DNA of 64,000 nucleotides from Sinobacterium norvegicum (GCF_923077115.1 NZ_CAKLPX010000005.1:1-64000); one strand, 5' to 3'; shown: positions 37,839 through 46,351, numbered from the stretch's first letter. The notes: generated from the sequence alone by a model not told the origin. Made by a program: numbers and translations.

Positions 37839-39413
37839 CTAGATCCCCTCCTCATTGAAGTTGATTTTTTGTAAAATATAAGGTGTTGAGTAGTTTGAGT
37901 CATAATAACTCTCTTCAAGCATTGAAGTGGGTTTCTGCTCATTCGGGTTGAGAATGTAGCGAAATAGGTTGACTGGGCTGGTGAAGTTAATCTCCTCATT
38001 GTTCGGCGCAAGGATTGACATTAATATGGCGGATCGGCCGTCATAATAGTCGCGGTCTCGCTCGCCTCGTTGATTGATTAACTGAGGGCCATGATCCGAC
38101 TGCAAAATAATAATCGGTGTTTTTTGGCTGTTCTGGAGAATGCTAGCGATAACTTCTGCGATCTTTTTGTTAACGAATTGGAGCTGTTCTTTGTAGCCTT
38201 CTCTGTCGCTCCAAAGTCTTTTTTGAAATTCAAACTGGTCCGATAGATTGGCCTCTCTTAATATGTTTCCGTCTTTATCGAAAAGATAAGGATGGTGGGG
38301 CATTACGATATGTGAGAAGACAAATTTCTTGCCGCTGACTTTTTGGGGGATGCTGGCAAGGGTGTCAAAGTTGTTTAGGTGACATTGGGCTAGGCTTTGG
38401 CTCGCCCAGCTATTAAATATCTGAAATGCAGAGCCTTCAATTAATACTCGAATGAAATCGTTCTGAATAGCGGATGTGTTGCAGTTGTATTCAATGTTGG
38501 CGTAAGGGTTTGTAAGGGTGGGTCCTGATGTGGAGTCGATATGCACGAATTGGTAGCCTTGTTTTTTTAGCTCTTGTGATACGAGGCTGTTTCTAATGTG
38601 AGGGATAAAAGGAGATTTATCTTTGCCTTGTTGAAGCACTTTTACCTTCATGTTATGTAGGTATTCCATGTTAAGGCTGCTGGCTAATGAGAGGAATGTC
38701 CAAGAATAGTTGGATCGTGCATTGGCGATAGTGTTGAAGCCTAGATTCTCGAGTGAATCTAAAAAATCTGAGTTATCGAAGTTGTAGTGTTTTTCAAGCG
38801 TGTCGGCTCTAGCGTATCCGTCGAGAATTATATAATAGATGTCGGCGCCGCCATTGAGAGTATTGGCGTTGTTAATACCTACCAGGCTATCCTGATCATC
38901 GGGAATAGAGGGCGTGGTGAGGATTTTCATGAGCGGTGTTAGGGTGAGAGATAATGAAAAAATGATAAGAATATAATTAGTGCGTAGTAAGTTTTTAGCT
39001 GAAGACTTTTTGATAAAATAGGCGGTTAACAATAGGGCGAAGATTGAGAAGGATATGAGTGAGGCGTGGATCGAATCTTTCATCCCCGCGTCGTCGATGT
39101 TTATGCTCCCGGCGGTTATTTGTTGGCTTAGGTTCCACTTGTAAAGTTCATGAAAAATATGGCCGTAGCTGATGATAATTAATATTGTTGTGACGGCCAT
39201 TACTGTTGCCGCTGAACTTTTTTTCGAATAGTAGCGGTAAAAGGTATAGCAGATGGCTAGGATAAGCCCGCCTATGCACAAAGATGTTGCTCCAGCGAGA
39301 ATAACAATGTTTCCTTCGGCGCTGTTCTTGTACATTGAGTATAGAAAAAGTACAGGGTAAATAGACAAAAGTAGCGGCGGAGTGATTTCTAATAATAATT
39401 TATTTTTTTTCAT
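37839..39413 (-). CDS. Membrane-anchored sulfatase-fold transferase 2
   Basis: 524 aa. About five membrane segments within residues 1-165, then a periplasmic alkaline-phosphatase-superfamily domain: DIYYIILDGYARAD (191-204), likely nucleophile region SNYSWTFLSLASSLN (234-248), VMPHHPYLF and LQSDHGPQ (438-444). The Cys/Ser-x-Pro-x-Arg sulfatase signature is absent. The ATG lies inside the last codons of transferase 3 (14-nt overlap), so the two are translated as a pair. Substrate unknown; lipid-linked phospho-group transfer or phosphodiester hydrolysis at the periplasmic face is the likely chemistry. Confidence 0.75.
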   Translation of the reverse strand: MKKNKLLLEITPPLLLSIYPVLFLYSMYKNSAEGNIVILAGATSLCIGGLILAICYTFYRYYSKKSSAATVMAVTTILIIISYGHIFHELYKWNLSQQITAGSINIDDAGMKDSIHASLISFSIFALLLTAYFIKKSSAKNLLRTNYILIIFSLSLTLTPLMKILTTPSIPDDQDSLVGINNANTLNGGADIYYIILDGYARADTLEKHYNFDNSDFLDSLENLGFNTIANARSNYSWTFLSLASSLNMEYLHNMKVKVLQQGKDKSPFIPHIRNSLVSQELKKQGYQFVHIDSTSGPTLTNPYANIEYNCNTSAIQNDFIRVLIEGSAFQIFNSWASQSLAQCHLNNFDTLASIPQKVSGKKFVFSHIVMPHHPYLFDKDGNILREANLSDQFEFQKRLWSDREGYKEQLQFVNKKIAEVIASILQNSQKTPIIILQSDHGPQLINQRGERDRDYYDGRSAILMSILAPNNEEINFTSPVNLFRYILNPNEQKPTSMLEESYYDSNYSTPYILQKINFNEEGI

Positions 39414-41340
39414 ATGGCAGCTCGTTAATATGGTCGATAATTTTTCTTGAGATTAGTTGATCCAGAAGAACATCTTGTATTGGCAGCTCTTTATTCTCAG
39501 TCGTATCGATATCTTCGATAGTGATTTTTTCAAAGCTGGGGCTGATTATCTGTCCGTTGTGGATGTAGGTATAAGCATCTCCAGGCCAGGAAAGTGCAGC
39601 ACGCTGATCATTGCCGATGAGTAAATTGGTCCCAATCATACCGTAAACTGGAGGAGTTCCTAATAGGTGCAGTATTGTTGGAGGCAGGTCATGTAGTCCT
39701 CCATGGGTATTTCTGTAGTTGCTGGCAGCGCTTTGGATCAGGGCCTCTTCGCCAGGGATGTAGATCATAAATATAACTTTATCCTGCTCGGCAGAGAAGA
39801 TTTTTTGATCAAGGCCTGGTGGTGGATTCCTGGTGCCAAGCCCACCCCGATCATGATCGCCATAGATGACGAAGACTGTGTTGTTGAGTTGTTGTTCCTG
39901 CTTCATTTTTTCAAAAAAATTCTTCAGTGCATCATCAGCATATGAGGCAGAGGCTAAATAGTCAGCAGTCAGCCCGAATTCATTTTTATTCAGGTCTGTG
40001 TAGGGTTGGCGAAACTCGCTCGGGATATAGATGTAGGGGTGGTGGCTGGATAGGGAAATAATAAAATTGAAACTAGGTTGATTTTTGTTGGCAATATTCT
40101 CGGCTACAAAAGAGTAAACGGCATTATCCGAGGCGCCCAGGCCTAGTTTGCTACTGGTAGGGTAGCTTTCCTTGAAATACATTTTCTCTATGCCGTAGGC
40201 GGGGTGTGCGACGGCTCGATTCCAAAACTGTTTCTTGTATCCATGGTAGGAATATGACGAATAACCAATTTCTGCAAGTGTTTTTGGTAGGGTTGTGAAT
40301 GAAGATGAAACGATCCCGAGCTGTGCGGGCTTTCGTGTATCGGGAAGTAGACCTGTCATAATGGCAAACTCTGCATCCGATGTTCTGCCTAGATGGGTGA
40401 CGTCAAATATATAATCCCAGTAAAGAGATTTGGTCCTCAATGTATTCAAAAACGGGGTGACTTCATGCCCGTTATATTCGTAATCTATGAGAAAGTTCTG
40501 TAGGCTTTCGAGCTGGACAAAAACAATATTTCTATTTTTGGCGATGCCATAGAGTTCAGTGTGTGTAGAGTTTAGTTTTTGTTTTTCCTCTAGGTGCTCT
40601 TCTATCTGATTTTTTATGTTTGTAGCTAGCTCGGGTTTCCTCCATGCATCAGTCGTCACTTCTATTGCGTTAACTAGGTGGTAATTGAAGAGCCCGAAAG
40701 TAGTTGCATATGAGAAGTTTGAAAACTTAGATCCCCAGTGATGCTCTGGTAATACCCATTTCTCTCTGCCAATATGATGAGTGTTTTCATAAATGGGCGT
40801 GTTGTTAGCGCTGTAGGCCGTTAAAGTGAAAAACGCAAGGAAGGCGACGAGCCATATTGCTCGCATGTTAAGTCGCAATCTTTCGACAAATTTAGGATGG
40901 ATCCTGAACTTGCTGGTACTACCTATTATGGTGAAGGCGGCGATAGGTATGACAAAAAGTAATGGAGTGAGACTGCTGAATGTAATGAGGTTAAATAGGC
41001 TGTGTTTGACGTCTCCAAGTTGGCTTACTGAAGACAGCATTGACAGAGAGCTAACTGTCCCAAAAAAGCTCCAGTAGGCATAATCGCCAATGGTAATCAG
41101 TGCAGATAGCAGGGCGAATGCTGTTATCGTCACCCAGCGAAATTTAAATGGAAATAATAATGAGGCAGAGATAACACCTAATGGCCAAAGAAAAAGCCAG
41201 CGGAAGTATGGCATCGGCTCGGTGCTGGGTATGACTTGAATGAAAAAGCTGACTTCCAAATAAACGACAAAACAGGTGAAGTAGGCGAGTACGGCTGCCT
41301 CAGACCACCAAGGAAGGTTTCGAGATAATTTTTTATTCAC
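39400..41340 (-). CDS. LtaS-type phosphoglycerol transferase-like membrane protein (transferase 3)
   Basis: 646 aa, GTG start without an obvious SD. Five membrane segments in residues ~12-175, then an extracytoplasmic sulfatase-fold domain with the full lipoteichoic-acid-synthase set: LES (277-279), GRTSDAEF with Thr320 as nucleophile, SSHHPY (431-436) and GDHDRGG (Asp495, His496). In LtaS-type enzymes these residues bind a metal and transfer phosphoglycerol from phosphatidylglycerol. Gram-negative relatives include OpgB (glucan phosphoglycerol) and pilin phosphotransferases of Neisseria. Beside three pilins, a pilin or glycan acceptor is plausible but unproven. Confidence 0.8.
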   Translation of the reverse strand: MNKKLSRNLPWWSEAAVLAYFTCFVVYLEVSFFIQVIPSTEPMPYFRWLFLWPLGVISASLLFPFKFRWVTITAFALLSALITIGDYAYWSFFGTVSSLSMLSSVSQLGDVKHSLFNLITFSSLTPLLFVIPIAAFTIIGSTSKFRIHPKFVERLRLNMRAIWLVAFLAFFTLTAYSANNTPIYENTHHIGREKWVLPEHHWGSKFSNFSYATTFGLFNYHLVNAIEVTTDAWRKPELATNIKNQIEEHLEEKQKLNSTHTELYGIAKNRNIVFVQLESLQNFLIDYEYNGHEVTPFLNTLRTKSLYWDYIFDVTHLGRTSDAEFAIMTGLLPDTRKPAQLGIVSSSFTTLPKTLAEIGYSSYSYHGYKKQFWNRAVAHPAYGIEKMYFKESYPTSSKLGLGASDNAVYSFVAENIANKNQPSFNFIISLSSHHPYIYIPSEFRQPYTDLNKNEFGLTADYLASASYADDALKNFFEKMKQEQQLNNTVFVIYGDHDRGGLGTRNPPPGLDQKIFSAEQDKVIFMIYIPGEEALIQSAASNYRNTHGGLHDLPPTILHLLGTPPVYGMIGTNLLIGNDQRAALSWPGDAYTYIHNGQIISPSFEKITIEDIDTTENKELPIQDVLLDQLISRKIIDHINELPYEKK

Positions 41341-41714
41341 GTGTGTATTGCAGCCGGTTTTTATTTATTGGAGTTTAACTATTATTCTGCTAGGCAGTAG
41401 AGGAAATATGTTATCACATAAATATGTTTTAAATGGTAAGAGTTCGATTTTGTTTTTAGGTTTTTTGGTGAGCGCAGATAAAAATCGCTAGTGGCGTTAC
41501 TCTATTAAAGTCAGTTTTTAGCGGCAATAATGGCGTCTTGGACAATATGACGATGGCTGTTCAACTCGATGATAGCGAAGGCGTAACCCTAACCCTAAGG
41601 CCATGGCGTGCTATGTTATGATACGCTGATGATGGCATGATTAGCTGCGGGTAAGTGGTCTTGTGCCTAGAGTAGCAACCAAAACTATAAGGCAGATGCC
41701 TGTTAATTATTCAA
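41341..41714. other. gap upstream of transferase 3 and pilin 3
   Basis: The divergent gap between the transferase 3 start (41340) and pilin 3 (41771) holds no gene I can support. It is AT-rich near 41390-41470. The motif at 41584-41597 (CCCTAACCCTAA) is a short chance repeat. Apart from the sigma-54-like element at 41715 no regulatory consensus is clear. Confidence 0.5.
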
Positions 41715-41731
41715 TTGGCCCCATTCCTGCT
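41715..41731 (+). promoter_or_regulatory. sigma-54-like promoter of pilin 3
   Basis: TTGGCCC-CATTC-CTGCT: GG at 41717-41718 and GC at 41729-41730 with the required ten bases between. It differs from TGGCAC/TTGC at one position in each half. The start would be ~41742, 29 nt before the pilin 3 start codon, similar to pilA. Confidence 0.55.
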
Positions 41732-41770
41732 TTACCGTCTGTATACATATAAATAATATAGGCTACCTTC

Positions 41771-42181
41771 TTGAACAAAAGCAACGGTTTTACTCTCATT
41801 GAGCTATTAGTAGTGGTTGCAGTCATTGGTATTCTGGCTGCTGTAGCTATCCCGAGTTACCAAAAATATGTCTTCAGGGCTGATGTACAAAGCCTTTACG
41901 GGTCTGTGCGGAATTATGCTATACCAATTGAGGGGATAATTCTAGGAGGTAATAATACACCGCAAGAGAGTGATATAAGCCTTGATTCGGCCGTAGGCGC
42001 GGTTTTGCCAAATGTGACGATTAACGTCAGCTTTGCTGCGGGGGCGGGCACTGTCATCGGTTTGTATGAGGCTGATTATAATATGCTAGGTGGACAGAAT
42101 ATTACCATGAGAAGGTCAGATGCAGGGGTATGGAGCTGCAGCTGGAGCGGTGATGTGGATTACAAGCCATCATCCTGTTGA
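41771..42181 (+). CDS. Type IV pilin paralogue 3
   Basis: 136 aa with a TTG start; the only ribosome-site candidate is ATAGG ten bases upstream. Leader MNKSNG, then [34 protein letters not shown] with Glu5. The C-terminal loop [16 protein letters not shown] shares the PilA/pilin 2 pattern, and [13 protein letters not shown] aligns with the same alpha-C region. The reading frame is intact, so it is not an obvious pseudogene. It sits next to transferase 3, transcribed divergently. Confidence 0.82.
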   Translation: MNKSNGFTLIELLVVVAVIGILAAVAIPSYQKYVFRADVQSLYGSVRNYAIPIEGIILGGNNTPQESDISLDSAVGAVLPNVTINVSFAAGAGTVIGLYEADYNMLGGQNITMRRSDAGVWSCSWSGDVDYKPSSC

Positions 42182-42206
42182 TCATGGCTTGTGTCGCGCT
42201 TAGGTC

Positions 42207-42968
42207 TTAGCGACGACGATTCTTATAGGCAGCTGAGCCTGCCTCGCGGCTTTCTAAGCGCGATAAAATGGCGGCCATTTCATCGGCCTCGGCGGCCACC
42301 TTGCTTTTGGCTGCTTTCTCACGGGCTTCTTTCTCCGCCGCGATGGCTTCTTTAATTCTTTTTTCTTTGACGCTGTTGCCGGTTCTGCCGCTGGCAATCT
42401 TGGCCGGGGCGGCTGGTTTTTTCTTACTGGCGGCTTTTTTAGCGCCAGCCTTCGGCTTGCCTAACACCTTGCCTATCATCTCGCTGGTCTTGTCGTCGAC
42501 GATAACCGTGCTGGTGCTGTCAGCACCACTTTCAACATCGTTGCCGACGCCGTTCATCTTCATCGCGAAGACGGTCTTGGCGGCAGTCGAGTGAACCTTT
42601 TTCTCGACGGTGGTGCGGTTTCTTACCATGCCGCTGACAGAGACTGCCTTGTCGATGTTTTGCGGTGCTAACACAACGCTTGAGTTGACGGTTTTGTGGC
42701 CACGTAGGCTGATGCCATCAAAGGTTTGCATGGCTTCACGGTTGAGGGCGGTAAGCTCCTCCAGGGAGTCGGCAAAGGCCCACTCGCTGATGGTGAAGGC
42801 GTCGCTGCCGTAGTCGCGAATATCGTTATACAGTGGGAAGTCTAGCCCGGCGGAGGTGGAGGCGAGGTATTGTGACCATTTTTCCTCTGCAGTGTTTCTG
42901 GCAGTGCCAACATAAACTTCATGGCTTTCATTATTGGTAATGGTAAATACGATCACTTTGTTCTCCAC
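42207..42968 (-). CDS. Divergent GIY-YIG-like protein with basic, coiled-coil tail
   Basis: 253 aa. The first ~95 residues resemble a GIY-YIG fold (VIVFTITNNESHEVYVGTARN, then YNDIRDYGSDAFTISEWAF), but the first GIY tripeptide is not conserved and the catalytic Arg/Glu pair is not obvious, so nuclease activity is doubtful. The central part is low complexity; residues ~170-250 are Lys/Ala-rich (AKKAASKKKPAAPAK) and then helical and charged, suited to nucleic-acid or ribosome binding. No operon partners. Function unknown. Confidence 0.65.
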   Translation of the reverse strand: MENKVIVFTITNNESHEVYVGTARNTAEEKWSQYLASTSAGLDFPLYNDIRDYGSDAFTISEWAFADSLEELTALNREAMQTFDGISLRGHKTVNSSVVLAPQNIDKAVSVSGMVRNRTTVEKKVHSTAAKTVFAMKMNGVGNDVESGADSTSTVIVDDKTSEMIGKVLGKPKAGAKKAASKKKPAAPAKIASGRTGNSVKEKRIKEAIAAEKEAREKAAKSKVAAEADEMAAILSRLESREAGSAAYKNRRR

Positions 42969-43085
42969 TGAACAACTTTAAGCGGTGGATGACAGCGGTA
43001 AACTGCTGCCGTTGAAAGGAGGCGTATTATAGGGAAAATGAATTGAATTATAAGGCTTGAATTTTAACTATTTTTTCAGGTCGAA

Positions 43086-43128
43086 TTTAACCTGCTGGAT
43101 TCTGTGATCAGAATATCAACAGGTTAAA
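43086..43128. repeat. imperfect 43-nt hairpin between pyk and GIY-YIG gene
   Basis: Outer arms TTTAACCTG / CAGGTTAAA (43086-43094 with 43120-43128) are perfect; an inner GATTCT / AGAAT pairing extends it. It lies ~45 nt after the pyk stop on the minus strand, with no T run following. It could be a weak terminator or an operator for the GIY-YIG gene. Confidence 0.5.
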
Positions 43129-43171
43129 ATACAGATCAAACGCTTAGCCATATATTGGCAAATTAAGCTAT

Positions 43172-44686
43172 TTAACTAGCCGTAATGATACGTAGTGTGT
43201 TAGTGCCGCCATGTTGGCCGACGACATCACCGTGGGTGATGATGACTTTGTCGCCGCTGTTAATCTTACCGATGTTGACCAGCTCTTTGATGGCGCAGGT
43301 TTCGATGTCACCGTCGGCTTCGTGATGGCGAAATTCGTGCGGATGGACACCGCTCATCATACACATTCTGCCACAGCTACCGTGGTTGGGCGACAGCGCA
43401 TAGATAGGTAGCTCTGAGGTGTAGCGCGACATCCACAGCGGCGTCGACCCCGATTCGGTTAGGCACACTATCGCGCTAACAGACTTGGTATGGTTGGCAG
43501 CATAAATAGCGGCCATGGCAATGGACTGATCGATTCGATCGAAGCTAAGCACGCCCTGGAAATTGATGTCGTTGGCGCTGACTTGTTTTTCGGCACCGAT
43601 GCAGGTTCTGGCCATGGCTTCAACAGCTGCCACCGGGTGCTTGCCGGCGGCGGTTTCTGCCGACAGCATGACTGCATCGGTACCATCGATAATGGCGTTG
43701 GCCACATCAAACACCTCGGCCCGGGTGGGCATCGGGTTTTCTATCATTGACTCCATCATCTGGGTGGCGGTGATGACGCAGCGATTGAGTTGGCGGGCGC
43801 GCAGAATCATATGTTTTTGTACGCCGATTAATTCGGCATCGCCTATTTCGACTCCGAGGTCGCCGCGGGCCACCATGACCGCATCGCTGGCAATAATCAT
43901 GCTTTCTAGTAGGTCGAGGTCGTGTACGGTCTCGGCCCGTTCGATCTTGGCGACGATGCCAGCAACACAACCCTCATTGTGCAATAATTGTCGCGCCTGT
44001 TCTAGGTCATCGGCGGACCCCGGGAAGGAGACTGCGACGTAGTCGCAGCGCAGTTCGGCGGCAAGCTTGATATCCTGTTTGTCTTTAGGGGTTAGAGCGT
44101 CTGCGGCAAGGCCGCCACCCAGACGGTTTAAGCCTTTGTTGTTGGAGAGCTTGCCGCCGATGCTGACATGGCATTTGACCGCACTGCCCTCAACCGAATC
44201 GACGATTAACACAACGCGACCATCGTCTAGTAAGAGGTGGTCGGCGGGACCAACCTGCGCCGCCAGTGGTGGGTAGTCAACACCGACAATCTGTTGGTTG
44301 CCTGCGGTCTTGTCGTATTGTGTATCGAGGGTAAACAGGTCGCCTTCTTTTAGTACGATGCTGTCTTGCTCGAAGCGGGCGATGCGTATTTTGGGCCCCT
44401 GCAAATCCCCCAGGATGGCGACGGTGGCATCGAGTTCATCGGCGTATTGACGAATCAGTTTGGCACGCAAGCGATGGTCGTCGGCATCGCCATGGGAGAA
44501 GTTGAGGCGGAATATATTAGCGCCAGCGCTTATCAGCTGGCGTATCTTATGATCGTCATCGGTGGCAGGCCCCAGGGTGGCGAGAATCTTGGTTCTGCGT
44601 AAGGGGGCGGCGGGCATTTTGTTGTCAGTTTTTTTCTGCTGCATAGTCATCTTTTGTCGTCGATTTTGGGTCAGTGTAACCGCCAT
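43172..44686 (-). CDS. pyk: Pyruvate kinase
   Basis: Up to 504 aa. The conserved core begins RRTKILATLGPATDD; family proteins usually start only a few residues earlier, so internal ATGs at residue 13, 15 or 24 (MPAAPLRRTK) may be the true start. Motifs: RLNFSHG, LGDLQGPKIR, MVARGDLGVEI and the C-terminal regulatory domain (ITHGDVVGQHGGTNTLRI). It transfers phosphate from PEP to ADP, the last step of glycolysis. No glycolytic neighbours. Confidence 0.94.
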   Translation of the reverse strand: MAVTLTQNRRQKMTMQQKKTDNKMPAAPLRRTKILATLGPATDDDHKIRQLISAGANIFRLNFSHGDADDHRLRAKLIRQYADELDATVAILGDLQGPKIRIARFEQDSIVLKEGDLFTLDTQYDKTAGNQQIVGVDYPPLAAQVGPADHLLLDDGRVVLIVDSVEGSAVKCHVSIGGKLSNNKGLNRLGGGLAADALTPKDKQDIKLAAELRCDYVAVSFPGSADDLEQARQLLHNEGCVAGIVAKIERAETVHDLDLLESMIIASDAVMVARGDLGVEIGDAELIGVQKHMILRARQLNRCVITATQMMESMIENPMPTRAEVFDVANAIIDGTDAVMLSAETAAGKHPVAAVEAMARTCIGAEKQVSANDINFQGVLSFDRIDQSIAMAAIYAANHTKSVSAIVCLTESGSTPLWMSRYTSELPIYALSPNHGSCGRMCMMSGVHPHEFRHHEADGDIETCAIKELVNIGKINSGDKVIITHGDVVGQHGGTNTLRIITAS

Positions 44687-44899
44687 TCAGTGACGGTTTT
44701 ATGACACGCAATTATAAGTGTGAAATCAGCCGGTTAGTTTGCTAAAGCATAGTTCAAATCTGTCGATTTAATAGCAAACCCAGGGCTCACCCAGTTAGGT
44801 GGTCTGTTTTACCGGCTTGCTGGCTACAATCTTATTCAACAGTTATATCGTCATCAGTCTTTATTGACTCGTTTGAGCATGGATTAAAAAGGTAATGTT

Positions 44900-45832
44900 A
44901 TGAAGCCGATAGTTGCATTTAAAGGGCAAAAAATATTAGTGGCGGGGCCGACCAGCCAGGTAGCAGGACCTGTTATCGATGCATTGCTTGAACACAATCA
45001 GGTCATTGCTATTGCCCGATTCAGTGATAAAAAACAGTTGGCTGCCCTAGAGGCGAAGGGTGTTGAGTGTATTAAGGCCGATTTCGCCAGTGATGATTTA
45101 AAGTCGTTAATCCCTAACGATTTAGATTATGTGTTGAACTATGCGGTGGTTAAGACCGGAAAGTTTGACTATGACTTACAAGCTAACGCAGAGGGTGTGG
45201 GGCGGTTAATCTCGGCCTGTCGCGGTGTTAAAGCCTTTGTACATTTCTCATCGACGGCTGTCTATGAGTATGCCGGTGGTGAATTACGCAGTGAGGATTC
45301 GCCACTGGGTGACAATCATCGCGCAATGTTCCCGACCTATTCGATCAGTAAGATTGCCGCCGAATCCGTTGCCCGCTTTGCCGCCAAAGAATTTAATGTG
45401 CCGGTGATTATTGCTCGTTTGAGTGTGCCCTATGGCGACAACGGTGGCTGGCCCTTCTTCCACCTGCTAATGATGCAGCAGGGCATGGCTATCGATGTAC
45501 ACCCTGATCGCCCTAACGCCTATAACCTGCTACACAGCTGCGACTATATCGAGAAAATCCCGGCACTGTTTGACGCCGCCAGTGTTGAGGCTGTGACGGT
45601 TAATTTTGGCGGCAGCGACTCGACATCTATTGAACAGTGGTGTGAATACCTGACAGAGCTGACAGGCTTCGAGCCGACATTCAATGAGTCGGCAACGGCC
45701 TTTGGCACGCTGGCCATCGATACCACTAAAATGCACAGTTTACTCGGCGAGACTCGGGTAGACTGGAAGCAGGGCGTGCTGAGTATGATTCGTCAGCTGG
45801 CGCCAGACCTTTTAAAAGCAGAATACCGTTAG
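44900..45832 (+). CDS. NAD-dependent epimerase/dehydratase family protein (extended SDR)
   Basis: 310 aa Rossmann protein. The nucleotide loop is GPTSQVAGP (16-24), a variant of GxxGxxG; the catalytic set is Ser118 in HFSSTA and Tyr147-x3-Lys151 (YSISK). SD AAGGTAATGTT precedes the ATG. The substrate cannot be told from sequence. It is followed 9 nt later by a SnoaL-like gene, suggesting a two-gene catabolic or modification unit. No sugar-nucleotide genes nearby. Confidence 0.8.
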   Translation: MKPIVAFKGQKILVAGPTSQVAGPVIDALLEHNQVIAIARFSDKKQLAALEAKGVECIKADFASDDLKSLIPNDLDYVLNYAVVKTGKFDYDLQANAEGVGRLISACRGVKAFVHFSSTAVYEYAGGELRSEDSPLGDNHRAMFPTYSISKIAAESVARFAAKEFNVPVIIARLSVPYGDNGGWPFFHLLMMQQGMAIDVHPDRPNAYNLLHSCDYIEKIPALFDAASVEAVTVNFGGSDSTSIEQWCEYLTELTGFEPTFNESATAFGTLAIDTTKMHSLLGETRVDWKQGVLSMIRQLAPDLLKAEYR

Positions 45833-45841
45833 GGCCGTTTT

Positions 45842-46351
45842 ATGTCAGCGCAACCATCATCGTTAGAGCAGCGCATTGCCAAGCTCGAAGCCATTGAGGC
45901 GATTAAGCAGCTAAAGGCCAGGTATTTGGCGGCCTGCGATCAGAAACAGGTTGAGCAAATCCGGGACTGTTTTGTCGAGCAGAGTGTCGATATCGATTAC
46001 GGGGCTGTGGGGCGTTTCAGTCATCGCGATCAGCTGGTGGCACTGTTTGATCAGGTGGGTAATCACGATTATATGGTCGAGATGCACCATGCGCAGAACC
46101 CGCAGATTACAATAATCGATGAGGATACCGCCGAGGCCGAGTGGGGCTTGTTCTACTACCTGGTGAATACCCAGGAAAACAGCCTGACGCAATTGGGTGG
46201 CTGTTACCGTGATGGTTATCGACGTATTGATGGTCAATGGTATATTGCCAAGAGCCACTTCAGCGTCGACTCGACGGTGGCCAGCCAATTAAGCGACGGT
46301 GTCGCCCAGGTTGTTTTTGCCGGTAACCCACAATTACAGCCAGCTGTTTAA
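45842..46351 (+). CDS. SnoaL-like (NTF2-fold) protein
   Basis: 169 aa. The N-terminal helix IAKLEAIEAIKQLKARYLAACDQK and the later WGLFYYLVN / GCYRDGYRRIDGQWYIAKSHFS match the SnoaL_4 pattern of small cone-shaped NTF2-like enzymes, which include isomerases, hydratases and dehydratases of steroid or aromatic pathways. It is paired with the SDR gene. No function can be assigned. A bidirectional terminator follows. Confidence 0.78.
   Translation: MSAQPSSLEQRIAKLEAIEAIKQLKARYLAACDQKQVEQIRDCFVEQSVDIDYGAVGRFSHRDQLVALFDQVGNHDYMVEMHHAQNPQITIIDEDTAEAEWGLFYYLVNTQENSLTQLGGCYRDGYRRIDGQWYIAKSHFSVDSTVASQLSDGVAQVVFAGNPQLQPAV

Noticed and set aside
34542-41340. Calling the three transferases true sulfatases
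   Set aside because: None has the Cys/Ser-x-Pro-x-Arg formylglycine motif; Thr or Ser nucleophile regions point to phospho-transfer or phosphodiester chemistry.
41584-41597. CCCTAACCCTAA telomere-like repeat
   Set aside because: Just over two copies; expected by chance and without meaning in a bacterial chromosome.
34068-42181. Mobile element or genomic island borders
   Set aside because: No transposase, integrase, tRNA or flanking direct repeat found around the pilin locus.
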